Source: Butyriboletus loyo
Taxonomy: Eukaryota; Basidiomycota; Agaricomycetes; Boletales; Boletaceae
Direction of reading: 5' to 3'
Length of the DNA stretch: 64,000 nucleotides
Assembly (NCBI GenBank): GCA_038093515.1
Contig: JBBPSI010000121.1
Location: 1 to 64,000 of the forward strand
A model generated the notes under the pieces. That model worked only from the letters and a program-made list of their open reading frames with translations. It did no database searches and was not told the DNA's origin. Shown here piece after piece: positions 34,008 to 47,452 of this stretch (position 1 is the first letter of the stretch; each line of letters opens with the position of its first letter). Made by a program: the position numbers and the translations under genes.

Positions 34008-37000
34008 CTATGAGCTCCGTCTGGAGACGACGCAACCCGCATCAGAGCAATAAACCACCAATCGGAACGAAGCGTGCACCCCTGCGGCAAATGTCGACGG
34101 GACGAGCCAATATCTGCCTGAGCCCAGCATATGATGGGGGATGCATACCCCAGACAAGGCGTCGCTATAAGGACCCGAAGAAGCCAATGGCCGATCCAGG
34201 GTGGGTGTGTCGGATGCAGAGGATGATGCAGGAAAAAGGGAAAGGTTGAGCGCAGCGGCAGGTGCAGGTGAGGTGAGTTGTAGGCGAGCACTGCGATAGG
34301 TGGGTATGTCAGTCATTGAGGAAAGTAGGGAGGAGAGTGGCCAACGCACCTGAGTTGTGCACTAGACGGAAGCTGAACCTCGTAAATCGGATTCGAATGA
34401 TACCTCCCATGACTCGGTCCTCCAGCGGCAGTATGTCCGCCCCTTATCAAGTATCAGAGTTGCTCCAAGTCATTTATGAATGTACTCGACACTTACCACT
34501 CGCCTTTGGAAACCCTTGCATACATTCCCGCCCCTTCCTGCGGGATAGGCGCTAGGTCGAACTGGCGTGAACTTTCAATCTTGAGCGTGAATTGCCCAAG
34601 ATGGACTTGAGGTTCGAACGCAGAAAGAATCACGGTGTAGTCACCCGCTTTGCAGTTCATCAGCCTCTGCGCTGTAGAACAAAGCCATTGGGACTCACGT
34701 GCCATGTCTGCCACTGCTCTCGCTCGACCGTATGAGTAGGCTCCGGAGGAAGTGGCCACTTCCCTTTGCGCCAACCTATACGGCAACATAAGCGTTCAAA
34801 CAAAAAACATGAGAAAAGGACACCAGCACTCACTCGACAATCCGCTCGCCGGAAGACCAGACAGCGGTCACATTCAATGGCGCTTCTCTAGGACCCTGTG
34901 CACTCAGCACCACGACGGACCTTTGGCACGCCTTGCTCTTCCCGCCCACGCCCACCATCCTCGAATTTCCTACATACCCCCTCAGAGGCGACGCCTTTCC
35001 GTTGGACAAGAACGAGCCTGTCCTATTCGAGCCAGTATTCCCGTCAAAGATACGAAGGTGCCATTGTGGGTTGAGCATGTACGTCGGATGCGTATGGTTC
35101 CCGCCCGCATTTTTGGTGGTGAGCGTACCGTCAACCTGTCGAGGAGATGAGCGTATGCACACCGTCGCATCAACGCGAAGACGCACTTTAACACTAAATC
35201 CGCCACATCTAGGACTGATAGAATCACTTATCCCCGCGTCTTCGTCCCACCTCACTTTGACATCCGCACCACAATACACGTTCACGGTGAAGCAGACATC
35301 GTCGAACTGACCGTCATAGCTGGCAATAATTGCAAGGGCACCCGAGATCTTGTTGGGAGATCGTGAAGTCGATGGGTGTGTATGCGACAAGGCCGGAGTC
35401 CCCACTTCAACCTTTGTCCTCACCAACACATGCGGTGAAGTGGTATATGAGCCCTACGAAAGATTTATCATGTAGACGATCCCGACAGTAAACCACGAAA
35501 TCAGTTTACCTTCATCTCTGTATCTCCTGTTTTCACCCTCCAATCGTCCTCATTTTCACGATGCACAGTCAGTGAGATGTATTCCGTTCCCCTGCGAGTA
35601 TGGGACAAATGTCTCGTCAGAAGGACCCAGATATCTTTGCTTGTATCCAGTGGGTCACCACCTCCGTCTGAGGAATTCTGGAAATCATAGAGCAGCCGCA
35701 GATGGCGCACGGATGCTGGAAGACGACGGATTTCCTTTAATTGGACGTATGCTAGACACAGGAAAGGAATTACCCTGCACTCCATCGTTCGCGTTAGCTG
35801 GTCTCCACACCCTGGGTAGCAATACGTGAGTATTACCCCATTCCATGAACAGATGGTACATTGTCAAAAGAAACTTACTCGTGGAGGGTGGCGCCATACT
35901 GGAAGAGTCCCGGATCCCAAGACGCATATATACCCTCAAACGTTGCGCATATATCATCCCACCGCATATCGAGCATGCCTAGCCACAAACGTAATCCAAT
36001 CATGTATTACACAGATCATAGCCAACACTCACGTGGATTGCTCGGACCCGAGCGGTTCTCGGACTCGGCATAAAAAGATGAACTAGCCGTAGGCACCGTC
36101 GAATTTATTAACGTTAACCATCGTTCGCTTTCCGTTTCTCGAATATCTAGGTTTGACCATCCGTGAGCGTGCATTGTGGAGACAATATAGCCGAGATCAG
36201 AGATAACCTTCGTTGACTCACCAACAACGGCATAGGCGTGCGTAGGTAGTAACTTCACCCCTTCAATTTTCCGTAGCGTCTTGTCATCCGTGCCGACAGT
36301 CAGCACGCAGTGACCTGTGCCAGAAACCCGGTCAGGGGAATTTCTCCAGGAAGAGAGCGAACTCACCTTTCCGAAACCCGTTTGCCAGTCTTTGCCATGT
36401 TCTCTCCTTTTCAAATGAGGTGCTGCGAATTCTGGCATCAGTACCAGAATGTTGCAAATCCGCCAAGAGAAGATGTAAAGAAACAAGCTTAGGAATTTAA
36501 CACTATCCACTCTGCGAATTCATCTGCAGAATGGCGGATGTTCAGGTCCGCACCTTTGTGGCTCGATATGCTCAGGTATCCACCCAGTCAATACCCTAGG
36601 CCACAATGGCGTTAGATTTTGCGGAACGCAAGCAGTAATGAACCAGCAACACACGCACCGTAGATCGATGGAAGAACTCCTGTCACCAAACACACACGTG
36701 TCACGGGAGAAAATCAGCAATGAACGAGGTGAGAAAAGTCGCACGTCACTTACGACCCAGGAAAATCATATCCCCCCATTAACTTCATATACTAGTGCAG
36801 TGACGTCAGTTTCACCGTATGTCATATGAACATGATCACTACATACGGCTTTCTCGATCAAAGCTGGCCACGCAACTTCTCTTCGTCCTGATGAAATTCC
36901 TATGGGACGCCCGGAGTCGTCAAAAGGCAGAAAATCATCGACAGCTTCCAGTATCGACCATGAGATAGGCAAGGGTTGATACGGAGCAGTTTGGGGGAGC

Positions 37001-38218
37001 AAAACATGGAGTACCACAAGAACCAAGTTCGACGACGAACGTTGAATGGAGGGTGGAGTAGGCGGATGCGATGCAGTAAATGGGGACATGAAAATTCTAC
37101 ATCCAGTAGCCATTCACTTAACACTTACATATCTATAACGTGCATAGCCAATTTGAACGCATTGTCATCGCCACAGTCCATTGATTTGAGAGTGCGCTAC
37201 ATACTCGTCTGTAATCACCATTGAGACATGCCTTGAGATCATATCTGCCCGCCTGATTTCCCGGGAGCAAAGATGAGGACAATAACTTTGAAGATAGAAT
37301 TCCGGAGAGAAAAGTATCAGTATATGCGTCACCCTCACCGTTGCAGGCAACTAGCGAACAGAAAAGATTCCGCATAAACGGCGGTTGGGGTGAAGCGGAG
37401 ATAAAGCGGGGATTGGACTAGGCCCCAAGCAAAGAGAGTATGAATGAGGAGAAACATACCCTTGAGTTGAATCTCTGGTTGTGCTGAATGCAAACGGCTA
37501 CAGAAGCACAAACCGAACAGTCGCTGATGATGCTTTGGTCTATGTCAGCGGGTGTCAGGGTTAAAGAGAGCTCTCTGGAGGCAACAAGTTCGAGGGGGGG
37601 TCTTTTCCATGTAACGGCTATGGGGTTGGTGGTCTTGGACAGAGAGATGGCTGGTTGGCCACTCGGATCGCTGGCATCCGAACATTTCGCAACGTGCAGC
37701 GCATTGACAAAGAGCGAGGTATACGTACGAGTAACTGGTTCCCGGATCCGATGGCAAAGGGACAGGTTCGCTCCAGAGAGGATAACGACTGTTATTGACC
37801 GTCGATGATTTTCGAAGCACGTAGGCTTGGTGGTCTGTGCCATGGTGAATGACTACATGCTAGATGCCGCACATTCCTCACCCGCTCCAAAGGAGTCGAT
37901 CGGCGCAGCAATCGTGCCGATCTTAGCGCCAGGTGTCTTGCTGGCTTGTTTGATTTTTTCGGCCCGTTGGATGGCCTTCTTCGCCCTTGCCTTGCATTGT
38001 GCTTGGATTTCGGGGTTGGCTGCATTGGAGCGTGAAAGACGGAGGAAAACATCGGTTGCCTCGAGGTAGAGATGAAATGCGGACGTGAAGTCTGCAGCAA
38101 ACTCCAAGTTGGTGGCATGGTCGTAGATGGACTTGAGAGAGGGACGATGAATGAGAATCGCTGAAGGCGGGTGGCAAGGCTGACCAACCTCTGCGTCCTG
38201 AAAAGTCTTGGGGGGCAT
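34008..38218 (-). CDS. RIM13: Calpain-like cysteine protease of the PalB/RIM13 type
   Basis: The cytosolic calpain that cleaves and activates the PacC/Rim101 transcription factor in ambient-pH signalling. The N-terminus (MPPKTFQDAE, then SIYDHATNLEFAADF and YLEATDVFLRLSRS) is a MIT-type helix hairpin that would dock on ESCRT-III. The catalytic Cys is in QSIISDCSVCASVAVC, the His in LLPTHAYAVVGES and the Asn region in GWSNLDIRE. Domain-III beta segments follow (GGNHTHPTYMLNPQWHLRIF and VHLGQFTLKIESS). The last exon has LASSGPYSDALSGV and YWLVPSTFAAGVHASFRLVV, the PalB C2-like end, with the stop at 34008. There are more than ten short introns. Other Pal pathway genes are not in the window. Confidence 0.85.
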
Positions 38219-38231
38219 GAATTTGATCCGT

Positions 38232-39564
38232 CTACTGTTGCCGGAAAGCCAGGAACGCGCGTATCGTCTTACGTGATACATCCTCGCTGTCAGGTGCAAG
38301 TATGCCAATCAACTTGGCCAAGTCTTCCCCCCCCCCATTGGCACCAGACAAATGTCGAGCAATGTCGGGGTCAATCATGGGGTCCTCTACATATACACGT
38401 GTGCAAGATCGTACGATAAGATTTACGCCCAGCCTGATCAATTCGCTGGCTTCCGTGTACTTGGCAAAGGCTTGTGATCCTAACAAGTACAAACAGCACC
38501 GCCTATCAACGTTTCAACTTGGTAACCCATCTCATTCTCGGCTTCGGGACGTACAAAAATACTGATGCGGCGGCAGAAAAATAATTGTGTCGTGAAATAT
38601 AACGGTTCCACGACCTGTCACGTCATCGACATCCATTGACCTCAAATATTCACATCCCATGCTGTCAGGACCGGGGGACGTCTTCGACAGCCGATAAGAA
38701 TTCCGGATCAATCCTCGGAGCATATTGACCGAATGCGCAGCTTGCCAAGCCCTTGAAACGTCACCCGGTTGCGAGCGATACTCAAGTTTGCTTGATTTCC
38801 ACCGAACATCGCGGAAACGAGTAAGCGGGCCGTCGCCAAGATCAGTGCTACAGGTCAATTTAATGTGCATCGAGTAAGGGTACATCTTTGCGACGGTAAT
38901 TCCAAACGGATAAGATATAGGATCGGCATCCTACACACGCTGCCTTTTACGAGGACCCTCCCTGGTCGTGTCTTGATCGGGATCTCGATTCCTATGGCGG
39001 TCGCTCTGGCGGAATCTGTCCGAGCCCAGCGAAGAAATCATGGAGATTCCAAAGTGTCAACATGAATAGTCGAGATAGTTCTCTCCATGTACCTGTCCTC
39101 ATTTTCCTGGTCAATGAGGCCAACATTTGCAGACTCGAGCTGTCCGTGCCGAAAGAAGGCAATGACGAATTGTCTGAGATGATTATCTCGCGAAAAGGTT
39201 GGAATGACGGGTAAAAACCGTTGGATAGAGGTGATTATCGCCTTCGCGGTAAATCTTTCCTGTATCGATGACCACCAATGCTCAATCAATTCCCAATGCA
39301 CGTCATTCACAGGCCGTGATTCTGGCCGGCCTGGGTTGTAGCCCCGTGCTATGCATAAAATCACGGCTGCGTCTTCCCGGACTTCCGACCAGATAATGCC
39401 AGAGATAAACCTGGCTCTCGCGCTTCGTGAACTTTCCTGGAGGGCAACACACCCGAAAGAATATATATCGTAAATATGTCTTCTGAAATTTGGTTCTGGT
39501 GTGATCCAACTGAATTCAGAGAATCAATCCGTTTATTTAGAAAAACATGTCCCCATGACGCCAA
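38232..39564 (-). pseudogene. Decayed kinase-like stretch
   Basis: Three minus-strand open segments lie here. The segment 39,400-39,038 reads like the end of a basidiomycete protein kinase C-lobe: SEVREDAAVILCIARGYNPG, then PVNDVHWELIEHWWSSIQER. The N-lobe, glycine loop and catalytic loop are absent; the next gene stops 76 bp away. The segments at 38885-38532 and 38492-38232 have no domain I recognise, though the latter looks weakly like an ARM/HEAT helix pair (DLAKLIGILAPDSEDV). The best splice between these two would create a stop. I read the whole stretch as a truncated or decaying gene. They could also be two unrelated remnants. Confidence 0.4.
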
Positions 39565-39639
39565 ACTACACAGTCGAGCCGAGTCTCAAAGCGCTAGAAC
39601 ATACGGAAGCACAGTGGCGAATGAGTTGGAAGGAGTACT

Positions 39640-41368
39640 TCATGCAACACTTGTATCCCGCCTGTTTTCCTCCATCAAAATCCCTTCGCCATCCTCCATC
39701 CTTTCATCCCGTTCCTCTCCGGCATCCGCAAACACGATCTCGGTCCCGATAGCGTGGGATGACAAGCCGAACGCAATGTCAATCCCACTCGCATGGTTAC
39801 CTTGAATATTGTGAGCATACAGCTCGCGCATGTTCAGGATGAATCGTGGGGCTAAAGTGAATAGAGGAACAAATTCCAAGATGGCCGCCAATATCCATCC
39901 CCATCCAGCTGTCGGAAGTTTCCCCAAGATGTATAGTACCATGATGACGTTATCCATCTGCATGCTGTCACGAGAAGTTACTGTTAGCTCTGTTTATTTT
40001 GCCACCCTGGGACGGAAGGGGAGACAGGGACATACGCAAGGAAATACAGGATGCCTTCCCTGACAAATAGGTTCATGTAACGGTTGAGTTTCCATTGCTT
40101 CGTCGATTTGAACATTTGAATCGACTGCCTTATGAATTGGGTAATCACCAAGATGCACATTACTGCACCAAGAACAAGTTGAAGAATGCGTGAAATGGTA
40201 GTCAAAGTAGGCGAGGAAAGTTTGGGAATGCAAAGCGAGAGATCTAGCACTTGAATGGTAACCGCTACACGATGACCGTGGGGGACAATGGCTGGTTAGT
40301 ATGATATGTAGAAGACGATGCCAGGCTTTACGTACCTGTCATGTTTCCTGGGATATCATAGAGAATCACCACAGCAAAATGGAGGGCATTCGCAATGATG
40401 TAAATCATAAGAATGATGCCAAGGACTACCTTCGATCGATTATACATTGCCCAGACACGGAGGATCATCATGACTACAGTGACCCTTAGACTTTGCCTTG
40501 CGGAGACGCAAACAGCGCAGAAGCTCACAATCTGCTGCACACATGAAAATGAAGTACATCCATTCCACAACAAAACTCGCTAAAAGGCCTTAGAACACCT
40601 TGAGACGAGTGGGCATGGGACGTGTAGGGTGACCATGCTTACAACTGTTCAAGCATGTTTATGATCTCAATAACGAGTCAAAAGTCAACACATACATCTA
40701 CAGATACTTGAGTATACTCTGAGCCATCAGCAGTGCATGATAAATACCTTCGAAGACGTGAGCATGAATGTAGTCCCAACTTTCAGTTGTGTGAGTCATT
40801 CGAACGAACCCCTTGAGTATTCGACTTACTGGAGACCTCGATTCTGGTTGAGCAAGTTATAATTAGGACTCAGCACAATACCTGTGACAACAGTCCGACA
40901 CGTACATGCAAGTGCAAAGGCCGAAATAACGAATCTATGTCAGTGTTTAGCTTATTGCACTGCACGAAAATACTAGAAGTTTGGTACCCACAAGAAGGAA
41001 CAGCGTGGACACCCATGACCATGGTCTGTTCTGTGGTTGCGTCAGAAATATCACCCAGTTGGAAGAATGTTCACCACTGACCCAAATGTATTCTACCTGC
41101 TCAGATCGTTGATCAGAAAATGGTTCATACTTGTTATACGGGGCTATGCAACATAATATATAATACCTCGTTTGGAAATGTGAGGACTGGCAATATGTTA
41201 GTCCATTGTGAAGGAACACATATTACTTACTGTAATCGTATGTGACAGCAGTGATGACCGCAACTGTGGTGTTCTATGAGGTCAATCCACTGGGACTGTA
41301 AAGGGCATACGGGTCACATAATTATTTTGCAGGATGCCTGTCATGGCAGCTTGTAGAACGGAGGCCAT
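39640..41368 (-). CDS. DUF6533 multi-span membrane protein
   Basis: A basidiomycete-expanded seven-helix membrane protein of unknown function. Exon 1 is MASVLQAAMTGILQNNY, followed by tiny exons: NTTVAVITAVTYDYI, LTFPNE, VEYIW and NRPWSWVSTLFLL. The assembled run YDYILTFPNEVEYIW then NRPWSWVSTLF is the DUF6533 signature. Later exons carry MILRVWAMYNRSKVVLGI, IYIIANALHFAVVILYD, LQLVLGAVMCILVITQFI, and MQMDNVIMVLYILGK. The tail ends DTSVA at 39640. Junctions between about 40,600 and 40,980 were not worked out in full. The start could also be the Met nine codons downstream. Confidence 0.75.
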
Positions 41369-42090
41369 GGCGTTGATGTATGTGTACGAGGAGATCTCGA
41401 GACTCGCAAGAACCAAGAACAGGAGATCGGTACTGCTGCAATGCTGGTGGCAGATCCTTCAAGTTCGAAGGCTGAAAGGACGAGGGATATACTTGGACGT
41501 TTGAAGGAACGGGGATTCATCATATATCTTTTCATGATTGTATCTTCCCACCCCCTTGTGCTTACATGATGTAAGTCATAGAGGACGCTGTTCATCATGA
41601 CGGGGACATCAGGGTGGCAATGTCACGGCCAACAACGGCCATGAAAAATATAGGAGTGGGTTGCCGACAGGGGATTGATATCTTGGTGATAATGGAAAGC
41701 AGACACCGCTGCCACGTCCAGCGACTAGGAATGGTTACGGTGCTGTGCTGGTCTGACCGGCCTATCGAACCTGAAGGCCTGAAATAGCTGCAGTCGTTCC
41801 AATCATACTGAATTTGGGTACCGTGATATCCGTGGCATTGCAATATCTCCAGTGATACGTGCTCACCGGGCCAAGACCACAGCTTGTGTACACAGCACAC
41901 GACTGGGTGAGGCCTTGAGATATTTGCCCCATCTAATATCTGTCCCTTGATCTGCCCGACATGTAGGATCCTTCCCTTGATGAAAAAATGCGCGAAAAGA
42001 TATTGCATGTGTGATCTTAACAAGTACAAACAACCGCCTGATATGTGCCCTTTTTTGTCACTCAGCTCACGCCAGATATTGCCGCCCATC
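41369..42090. promoter_or_regulatory. Divergent promoter: DUF6533 gene and KRI1
   Basis: About 720 bp between two divergent starts. A 180-codon minus-strand frame at 41595-42143 crosses it and overlaps the KRI1 start; it shows no family motif and I do not accept it as a gene. Confidence 0.45.
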
Positions 42091-45000
42091 ATGCTTTCGG
42101 ATTCCGACTCGGAAACGAACGACCTGCACACTCTCACGATCAATGATCATTTTGCAAAAGCCTTTGAGTACAAGAAGGAAAGAGAGGAACTCGCGAAGCG
42201 TGCGTTGAAGCTATTCCACCAAGTCAGTCACGCGGATCCAATTGACATGCACTTTTTCCGTCATGTAGTGAAAGAGAAATATGGATCCGACTATTCAGAG
42301 TCTGGCTCTTCCGATGCCGATGATTCTGAAGATTCTGAAGACACGGAAGAAGACTCGGGTGGAGAGGAACTCACGCCGGCCGTGGACGCTGCCATTCTTC
42401 GTACGCTCGCGCGGATCAAGAAGAAAGATCCGGCTATATATGAAGAGGGAAGACAATTGTTTGAAGGTGTGTTTTGACTTTCTAGCGCTTGGAGAGGCAC
42501 GGGGACGCGTCTCTGGATGTGGTCCATGTCCTGGGTCTTCGAGGAGGCAGGCATTCATCCATTTCATATAGAGGAACATACACGAACGCAGGACAAGGCA
42601 CCAGCTATGAAGCCAAAGGCGAAAGAAAAGGTGTGCGCAATCCAGACCTGATCACGATCGTCCTTTGTGGCTGACATGCACGCACGAAAACTAGTCGAAG
42701 CCACTGACGATTCGGGAAGCTGCACTCGCGTCCGCACTTGCTGGAGCCGACTCGCCTTCACGTTCACCGAGTCCCGTACCACGTCCATTGACACACACGG
42801 AAGAACAGGCGCTCCTTCGCTCAGCAACACGTGCTGCGTTCCATGGTGCAATTGATTCAGAGGCACAAGGTATATTTTATTTCTGATTTTGAGATTCAAG
42901 GACGGCCTGGGATTGACTGGGACCATTTGCCTTGTATGACCACGGGAATTAGGAAACGACGACGATCTGCTAATACCGCGTTCACGTACACGTGACGAGA
43001 TCGAGCTAGAGGAGGAAGAGTATAGGGCGTTCTTGGAGCGGGAGGTCAACGAAGACCTTCACACCCTCATCACTGTGGATACAAACGAAGCGGTCGGCGC
43101 ATCCGAGGATGTCGAGAATGATGACAGAAAAGACGAGGGTAGGAAGAAAAAGAAGGGTAAAAAGCAACGGGAGAAGGAAAAGGAGGGAAATCAAGAAAAA
43201 GACGAGGTACGAGCTAAGAAAGCTACGAAGAAGCGTGACAAGAAGTCCAAGGAAGAGGCTGATCAAGAATTTTTGATGAAGTACGTGTTGCTGACGCTTT
43301 TAGACTCTTCCATGTGTTGCACCTTGCACCCCTGTCGGGATAGGGCAGGCATGGTTTCACTTTGATTACGACAGCGACTGACGCTTCATGCAGTTATATT
43401 CTCAACCGGGGGTGGATAGACCGCTCGAACCGACGTGTGCCCACGTATAACGAAATCGTCGAATCTTCATCAAAACCGTCAAAAACGAGGTCAGCCAAAC
43501 CCCAAGCTGAGCCAGACAGCAGCGACGGCGTGGGCCAGAACTCACGCGATGAACAAGGGGAAGCCCATGGCACGACACTTTCAGACGAGGACTCGTTCGA
43601 CGACCTTGCGGACGCGTTTGAGACATCGTACAACTTTAGATTCGAGGAACCGTAAGTACGCTTGCTTTCGGGTTGGGTATAGGTTGCCCCGAGTCATGGT
43701 TCGATTTGAGCCCGATCTCGACACCACCCTCAAACACTCGCTTACGATGACTATATAGAAGCGGTGCACTTATTGCAACCTTTCCTCGTAATCTCACGTC
43801 TGCTCGGCGCGAGCCTACTACTCGGAAAAACGCTCGTGCTCGAAAGATAGCACGACAAGAAGCGGAGAAACAGGCACTGCTCGAAGCGCGAAGGGAAGAG
43901 ATCAGAAGAGAACGCACATTGGTAGAGGCTGCGGTCGCAGAGGAATACCCAGACGAGAATACCTCTAACAAAAAGAAATCGAAAAAGCAACAGAGGAAGG
44001 AGGAATTAGCTCGCCTGAAAGTGCTGAAGGCCAATGAACTGCGAAGACGGCTCGAAAAGGTCAGTTTGGAAGGTGGCCTAGGCAGTATCGGCGACGAAGG
44101 TGAGAGCGTTGAATTCTATGGACTGTTTTCTATCGATTGAGCCATTTTACTGATTTCTGGCTGCATTTCGACATTGATATCAACGGTGGATAGCCCTCGC
44201 CCACCTTGATCTAGATGCCGATTGGGACCCCTGGAAACACGATGTACAGATGGCAGAATTGTGTGGTAGTGATGACGGCATCGGTAAAGCGAACTACTAT
44301 CATCAATGTCCATCCGACTGAAGTGCGTAATAGTCGACGATGTCGATGCAAAAAAACCGACCTGGGACGACGATATTAATATTGACGACATCGACCCACC
44401 TGCGAACCCCAAATCAAAAGCGGAACTGAAAAAGCAGAAGAAGAAAGAGAAGAAGAAAGCGGACGATGACGTTGGTGTGGATGTAGATGAAATGGACGCT
44501 GACTTGGACACGGGTGCCGGTGCGGGTTGGGACGATTGGGATGAAGATGGCGAGGGATGGAAAGGTACAGAAGAAGAGCGAAAACACAAGGTCGACGCGT
44601 ACATGGATGAAGTGGTGAATAGACTTGGGTTCGGCGGTATAGTGAGTCTGTTTAGCCTGCAGATGGATAGTATTCACACGAAAACCTCGCAGACCTCCCA
44701 TATACCTACCCGCTTCTATTACACTTCCACGGCACCCGAAAATTACGGTCTTGCGCCCGCGGAAATCCTGCTTGCGACGGACACGGAGTTGAACTCTTAT
44801 GTTGGGCTCAAGAAATTGGCACCATATCGCGTCGACAGAGGTTCGTGTTCCTAGTTCAATATTCATCCCGGTACTTCCTCGACCCTAATTGTTCTAGGTG
44901 GCAAGGCGAAAAAGAGCTGGGACCCAAAGCGGATTCAGCGCTTGCAAGAATTCCGCGAAGGATTGCATAACCGTGTGGGCTCCCGCCACGAGGGTCCATG

Positions 45001-45337
45001 GTCACTTGACGTAGGCACCAAGTCAAAAAACAGAGCCACCGAAGGACAAGGAGAGAAGAAGAAACGGAAGGGTAAGAAAGAACGCGCGAAACTAAAAGTG
45101 ATGCAGGATGAAACCGACGGAAGAGAGGAGGACGAGAGTGGTGTTGAACCAGAAGCTGCAAGGAAACCAGAAAAGCGGGAACGCGATCCCGACCCTATTT
45201 CTCATTCCCATGTACCCCTGCCTGATGAAGACGAGAGAGATGCAGAAGATGGCGCACGGAGGAGGAGGAGACGGCGGCATAAAAAGGGGTCTGGTGCTGG
45301 TAGGCCTGATGGGGAACCGGAGACGGATGCCTTATGA
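42091..45337 (+). CDS. KRI1: KRI1 ribosome biogenesis factor
   Basis: A nucleolar protein that works with Krr1 in 40S subunit assembly. It starts MLSDSDSETNDLHTLTINDH and continues FAKAFEYKKEREELAK. Then come an acidic Ser/Asp/Glu run and ELTPAVDAAILRTLARIKKK. Short exons give the KPLTIREAALASAL and LTHTEEQALLRSATRAAFHG segments, then RTRDEIELEEEEYRAFLERE. The core Kri1 block is QEFLMNYILNRGWIDRSNRR, then ADAFETSYNFRFEEPG. The C-terminal Kri1 block has PTWDDDINIDDID and LPTRFYYTSTAPENYGLAPA followed by EILLATDTELNSYVGLKK. The end is a Lys/Arg-rich tail (RRRRRRRHKKGSGAG). At least eight introns. The C-terminal low-complexity end is longer than usual. Confidence 0.92.
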
Positions 45338-45783
45338 TTGGAGCGCGACATCCCGTGTACGCCTGTGCCACCGAGTTATCCAGGAGGAATAGGTACCAGT
45401 TCTTGTTTCAATAATTGCGAGTTTTCCGATTGGCTGTCAGTTCGTCGGCCCGCGTTGCCACTCAACTCACACAATCTCGTGAGGTGAACGAGGCAACTTC
45501 GTCTAACTTCGTCACTTTCGAACTCGGTCGAAGTTACTCGAAAAAAAACACTTCGCGGCAACATTACTGTGGTACCTACGTTGATTCGGGATCTCGACGA
45601 CAAGACGACAAGAGCACATGTGTATTACCATATTTGGGTTGCCTATTGTGTCAAATAATGCATTCGCAGGCGCCATTGTTCTCGCTGGCACGGAATGACT
45701 CGGGCCTCGTCTTTCTATAACTTGACCATCACGACCGCTCGTTTTCTTTCTCGTTCTTTTTCGCGACTCTCTTGCTTCTCTCA
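45338..45783. other. Intergenic: KRI1 3' end and LRR gene promoter
   Basis: About 445 bp between two plus-strand genes. Just before the LRR gene start is a CT-rich run (45,735-45,780), typical of basidiomycete core promoters and leaders. No other gene is seen. Confidence 0.5.
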
Positions 45784-47452
45784 ATGATGAGCTCCAAGTT
45801 TCGTGAACATCTTTCTATTAACCTTCCCCCAAACCACCTCCACATCCCGGTCGAGACCTCCAAGTTCTCTCCGACATCGACGATAGCCTATCCATCGCGT
45901 TTTTCATTCGGCCGAAGCAGTTCGAAGCGCTCGAAGCGTTCACAACACACTCTAACTCCCCCCAAGGATGTCGAGGCAGGCACATCGCCGACATCCTCCG
46001 ACCTCCGAGACAGATTCACGAAACTCTTTTTTGACGTTCGGACGCTCAACGCTGCCGAGCCTGATCTTGTCCCCGTACAGGACCCAAGTAAAACTCAGTG
46101 GCCTCCGCTTCACATCGAGAAACGTCACTGTCCGTGTCAGCTTCACGACCCCAAACACGAAGCTCGCGTGAGGAAACAACGGCGCCGGTCGCGGTGTCTC
46201 CTCATCTTGCTCATTATAATCCTCCTTCTCTTGATCGGGAATGCTGTCTTTCTGAACATCCGCGTCCTCTCGCTTTCCATGTCACCATTTACGACCACGA
46301 GTCAGACGACTTCGACTGCTAACGCACTTTCTGTGGATGCTCAACAATGTCTTTCTCAATACACCCTTAATGCACCTTCCTCTCCCAGTACCTATCCATG
46401 TTCAACGTGTCTTCCAACCCTCCAGGCTGTGCCTTCGTCCTACACGTCCAGTTCAGCGAATTCTCAGAATACCCAGGTGATCAATAATGCCGTCCAATTC
46501 TGTGGTCTCCGTGCCATCTACGAGACCACAAACGTGCAAGGGCAGGCGACGCTCGGAAACGGCAGTTGGGCTCAAAACGTCAATTTTTGTACCTGGACCG
46601 GTGTGAGCTGTGGCACCTCGGGGCAGGTCGCATCATTGTGAGTGATATTGGCGATGCATAGGACCTCACTCACGGCTGTTTAGGCAACTTACCTACCCAG
46701 GAGTCCCAGCCACATTGCCCAATGAGATTGGCAGTTTGACCGCTCTGCAGACTCTAGAAGTGATTGGGGGGAACACGATACCTGGTAAGATTTTGTTTCT
46801 TACCGACCCAGTGTGTCCTCAGGCTATTTCTCGTGTAGCTGGTTCTCTACCAAGCTCGTTCACCAACCTGACGTTCCTTACGAGTCTTCACCTCGAGGCC
46901 ACTGCCATCACACCGCTGCCTAATTCGCTGTTCGCCTCCCCCGGCCTCACGCGCCTTTCCAACCTAGCGCTGGTCCGCAATTCGAAAATGGGTACTGCGC
47001 TTCCAAGTAGTTTGACCAGTCTCATGGGACTGCAGAGTCTGTAAGTCATGCTGACTGTCCGCATCAGATACCCTTTTGACACGCCGTCACGTAGGCTGGT
47101 CAACTCCCAAGCGTTATCGCCGTCCCCGTTCGCGACACTTGCAGCGTCGTCGTCGCTCGTGGCCTCCCTGCACACCCTAGACCTCACGTCCACTTCGCTC
47201 ACGGGCTCTATCCCGAGTGCCGTGTCGTCCTTTAAAGGTCTCACTCAGTTGTTGCTCGGTTCCAACAACCTCACCGGTACTGTACCTACGTTCCCGAGCA
47301 CGCTGCAGGTACTGGAGCTTAATGGGAACGCGGGGCTTGGTGGAAGTATTGCGTGTTCGCCTGGACCGCTCCGGCAGTGCTCTGTACAGGGCACAACGAT
47401 CAGCGCTGCTGGGTGTGGCGTGTGTCAGAATACGACGACGACGGCGCGGTGA
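45784..47452 (+). CDS. Type II membrane protein with extracellular leucine-rich repeats
   Basis: A single-span protein with a cytosolic Ser/Pro-rich N-terminus of about 130 residues, a TM helix in CLLILLIIILLLLIGNAVF, and a large outer domain. The outer domain starts with a Cys-containing region (TYPCSTCLPT, FCTWTGVSCG), the usual cap before plant-type LRRs. LRRs follow: ATLPNEIGSLTALQTLEV, GSLPSSFTNLTFLTSLHLEA, SLHTLDLTSTSLTGSIPSAV and LTQLLLGSNNLTGTVPTF. It ends with a second Cys pair near AGCGVCQNTTTTAR. Introns lie near 46,638, 46,783 and 47,041. The layout resembles LRR proteins found at fungal cell surfaces. There is no kinase domain. Role unknown. Confidence 0.75.

Noticed and set aside
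41595..42143. A 182-codon minus-strand frame upstream of KRI1
   Set aside because: Its first part is antisense to the KRI1 start and the remainder lacks family motifs; it lies in a divergent promoter.
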